A stretch of 64,000 nucleotides of DNA from Bacillus crepusculi (lineage in GTDB: Bacteria; Bacillota; Bacilli; Bacillales; Bacillaceae), in contig NZ_JACXXE010000004.1 of the NCBI RefSeq assembly GCF_014764715.1, forward strand, positions 1 through 64,000, written 5' to 3'. The notes beneath the pieces are model-generated. The model made no database searches. It was not told where the DNA came from and was given only the letters and a program-made list of their open reading frames with translations. The position numbers and the translations under genes are program-made. Position 1 is the stretch's first letter; every line of letters begins with the position of its first letter. Below, in pieces: positions 63,290 through 64,000 of the stretch.

Positions 63290-64000
63290 CTGGTTTTCTC
63301 TCCTTAAAAATTCGTTTTTTCATTGTCAGTCTTAAATACAATGTATAAAAGGCAAATGCCACAATAAATAGCAGCACCACCACTGTGAGAATTCGCAGCA
63401 TGTTTTCCATGCCGCTTCGTTTGATTGTTTTTGTTTCTGCTATGCTGGATTGCGCTACTTGAATATGTCCATTCCCTGATGTTTTGATTCGTACATGTGC
63501 GGTTTGGACCGTCTGTTTTGTTTTCTTTACATCCAGCCATTCACTAGAAGGGATTGCCTCCAGCTGTGTCATCAAATTTTGTAAACCGTCTATCCCTGCT
63601 TCTACGTCATAAGACAGCCCGATTGTAGCTGATGGAAGATGCTGAATGGATTGAATCGTCTGTTCCGTTAGTACATTTGAACTCTCTTGGTCAGATGCTG
63701 TATCTACTGATTGCTGAGGATATAAGGTCATACCATGTAGCATAGCGGGTGTCGTCACGAGTGGCGGTGCACCGACTGTTTTCCAAGTGCTGTCAGACAG
63801 CTGCACTTGCCCAAACAGACTGGACACATGTCTGGAGATCACTTGATAGCCTTGTTGAGATATGGCATCATGCGGCACCTCGAATGCAAGTGGATATAGA
63901 CCTTGCTGCACTAGAAGCTCAATGCCTTTTATCAGTTTTTCTTCTATATAGTTGACTTCTTGTTGTTGAGTAAATTTGGTATAAGCATTAAAGTCTTTTT
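63282..64000 (-). CDS. ydaL: YdaL, partial (DUF2334, exopolysaccharide operon)
   Basis: The frame is open to the right edge, so the N-terminal part is outside the window; about 238 residues of the C-terminal side are seen. VPHDAISQQGYQVISRHVSSLFGQ belongs to the DUF2334 polysaccharide-deacetylase-like fold. A C-terminal TM helix (LRILTVVVLLFIVAFAFYTLYL) is followed by a basic tail. Overlaps ydaM by 8 bp. In B. subtilis it is the gene before ydaM. Confidence 0.85.
   Translation of the reverse strand, partial: KDFNAYTKFTQQQEVNYIEEKLIKGIELLVQQGLYPLAFEVPHDAISQQGYQVISRHVSSLFGQVQLSDSTWKTVGAPPLVTTPAMLHGMTLYPQQSVDTASDQESSNVLTEQTIQSIQHLPSATIGLSYDVEAGIDGLQNLMTQLEAIPSSEWLDVKKTKQTVQTAHVRIKTSGNGHIQVAQSSIAETKTIKRSGMENMLRILTVVVLLFIVAFAFYTLYLRLTMKKRIFKERKPGG

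Overview
The window reads as chromosome of a Bacillus of the B. pumilus group (B. pumilus / safensis / altitudinis). The gene order follows the B. subtilis yda-ydb-ydc-rsb-trnS segment in reverse orientation, protein families match Bacillus proteins of known length, strong AGGAGG-type ribosome binding sites are present, and base composition is moderate. Species assignment is inference from gene order and protein similarity as I recognise them; no search was run.

Layout. 0-9 kb holds accessory genes: an HSL-type esterase, a tetR-MFS efflux pair with visible operators, an alpha/beta hydrolase under an orphan palindrome, a secreted lichenase, the adhR/adhA aldehyde-response pair, a CarD-like regulator, cspC, a candidate short RNA and a GrpB-family gene broken by one in-frame stop. 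9.3-11 kb holds another hydrolase and a seven-gene tRNA cluster (trnS-like) with an empty ICEBs1-type attachment site. 11-18 kb is the acetoin dehydrogenase cluster (acoR, acoABCL) with a textbook sigma-54 promoter and enhancer dyad; acoC carries an in-frame amber codon. 18-30 kb is conserved core: sprT (ydcK), the small sporulation gene cmpA, tex (ydcI), the whole sigma-B/stressosome operon rsbRSTUVW-sigB-rsbX, ndoAI-ndoA, alr, ydcC, acpS, ydcA. 30-38.4 kb has ydbT, ydbS, cshA, an esterase, murF, ddl and ydbP.

38.7-49.7 kb holds the iron-regulated small gene fbpB, ydbL, the ABC pair ydbJK, a dicarboxylate/amino-acid symporter preceded by a c-di-AMP (ydaO-type) riboswitch, ydbI, the C4-dicarboxylate uptake and sensing set dctP-dctR-dctS/dctB and an EcsC-family gene. 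49.8-52.9 kb has ydaS, mntH, a GNAT acetyltransferase and two small hypotheticals. 52.9-55.8 kb is a polymorphic-toxin module: LXG deaminase toxin, MORN-like immunity protein and endonuclease V (ywqJKL-like). 55.9-64 kb has ydaP, kimA (ydaO) with its own c-di-AMP riboswitch, and the end of the ydaLMN exopolysaccharide operon, which runs off the right edge.

Together the window joins general stress control (sigma-B promoters are visible inside the rsb operon and before ydaS and ydaP), carbon-source control (cre sites at the lichenase gene, acoR and dctP), metal control (Fur box at fbpB, MntR-like box at mntH) and c-di-AMP control of potassium and probably glutamate/aspartate uptake. The points most worth following up are the riboswitch on the 41-42 kb symporter, the toxin/immunity/endonuclease V module with its AT-rich 3' half, the nonsense codon in acoC, and the short genes and RNA missed by length cutoffs.
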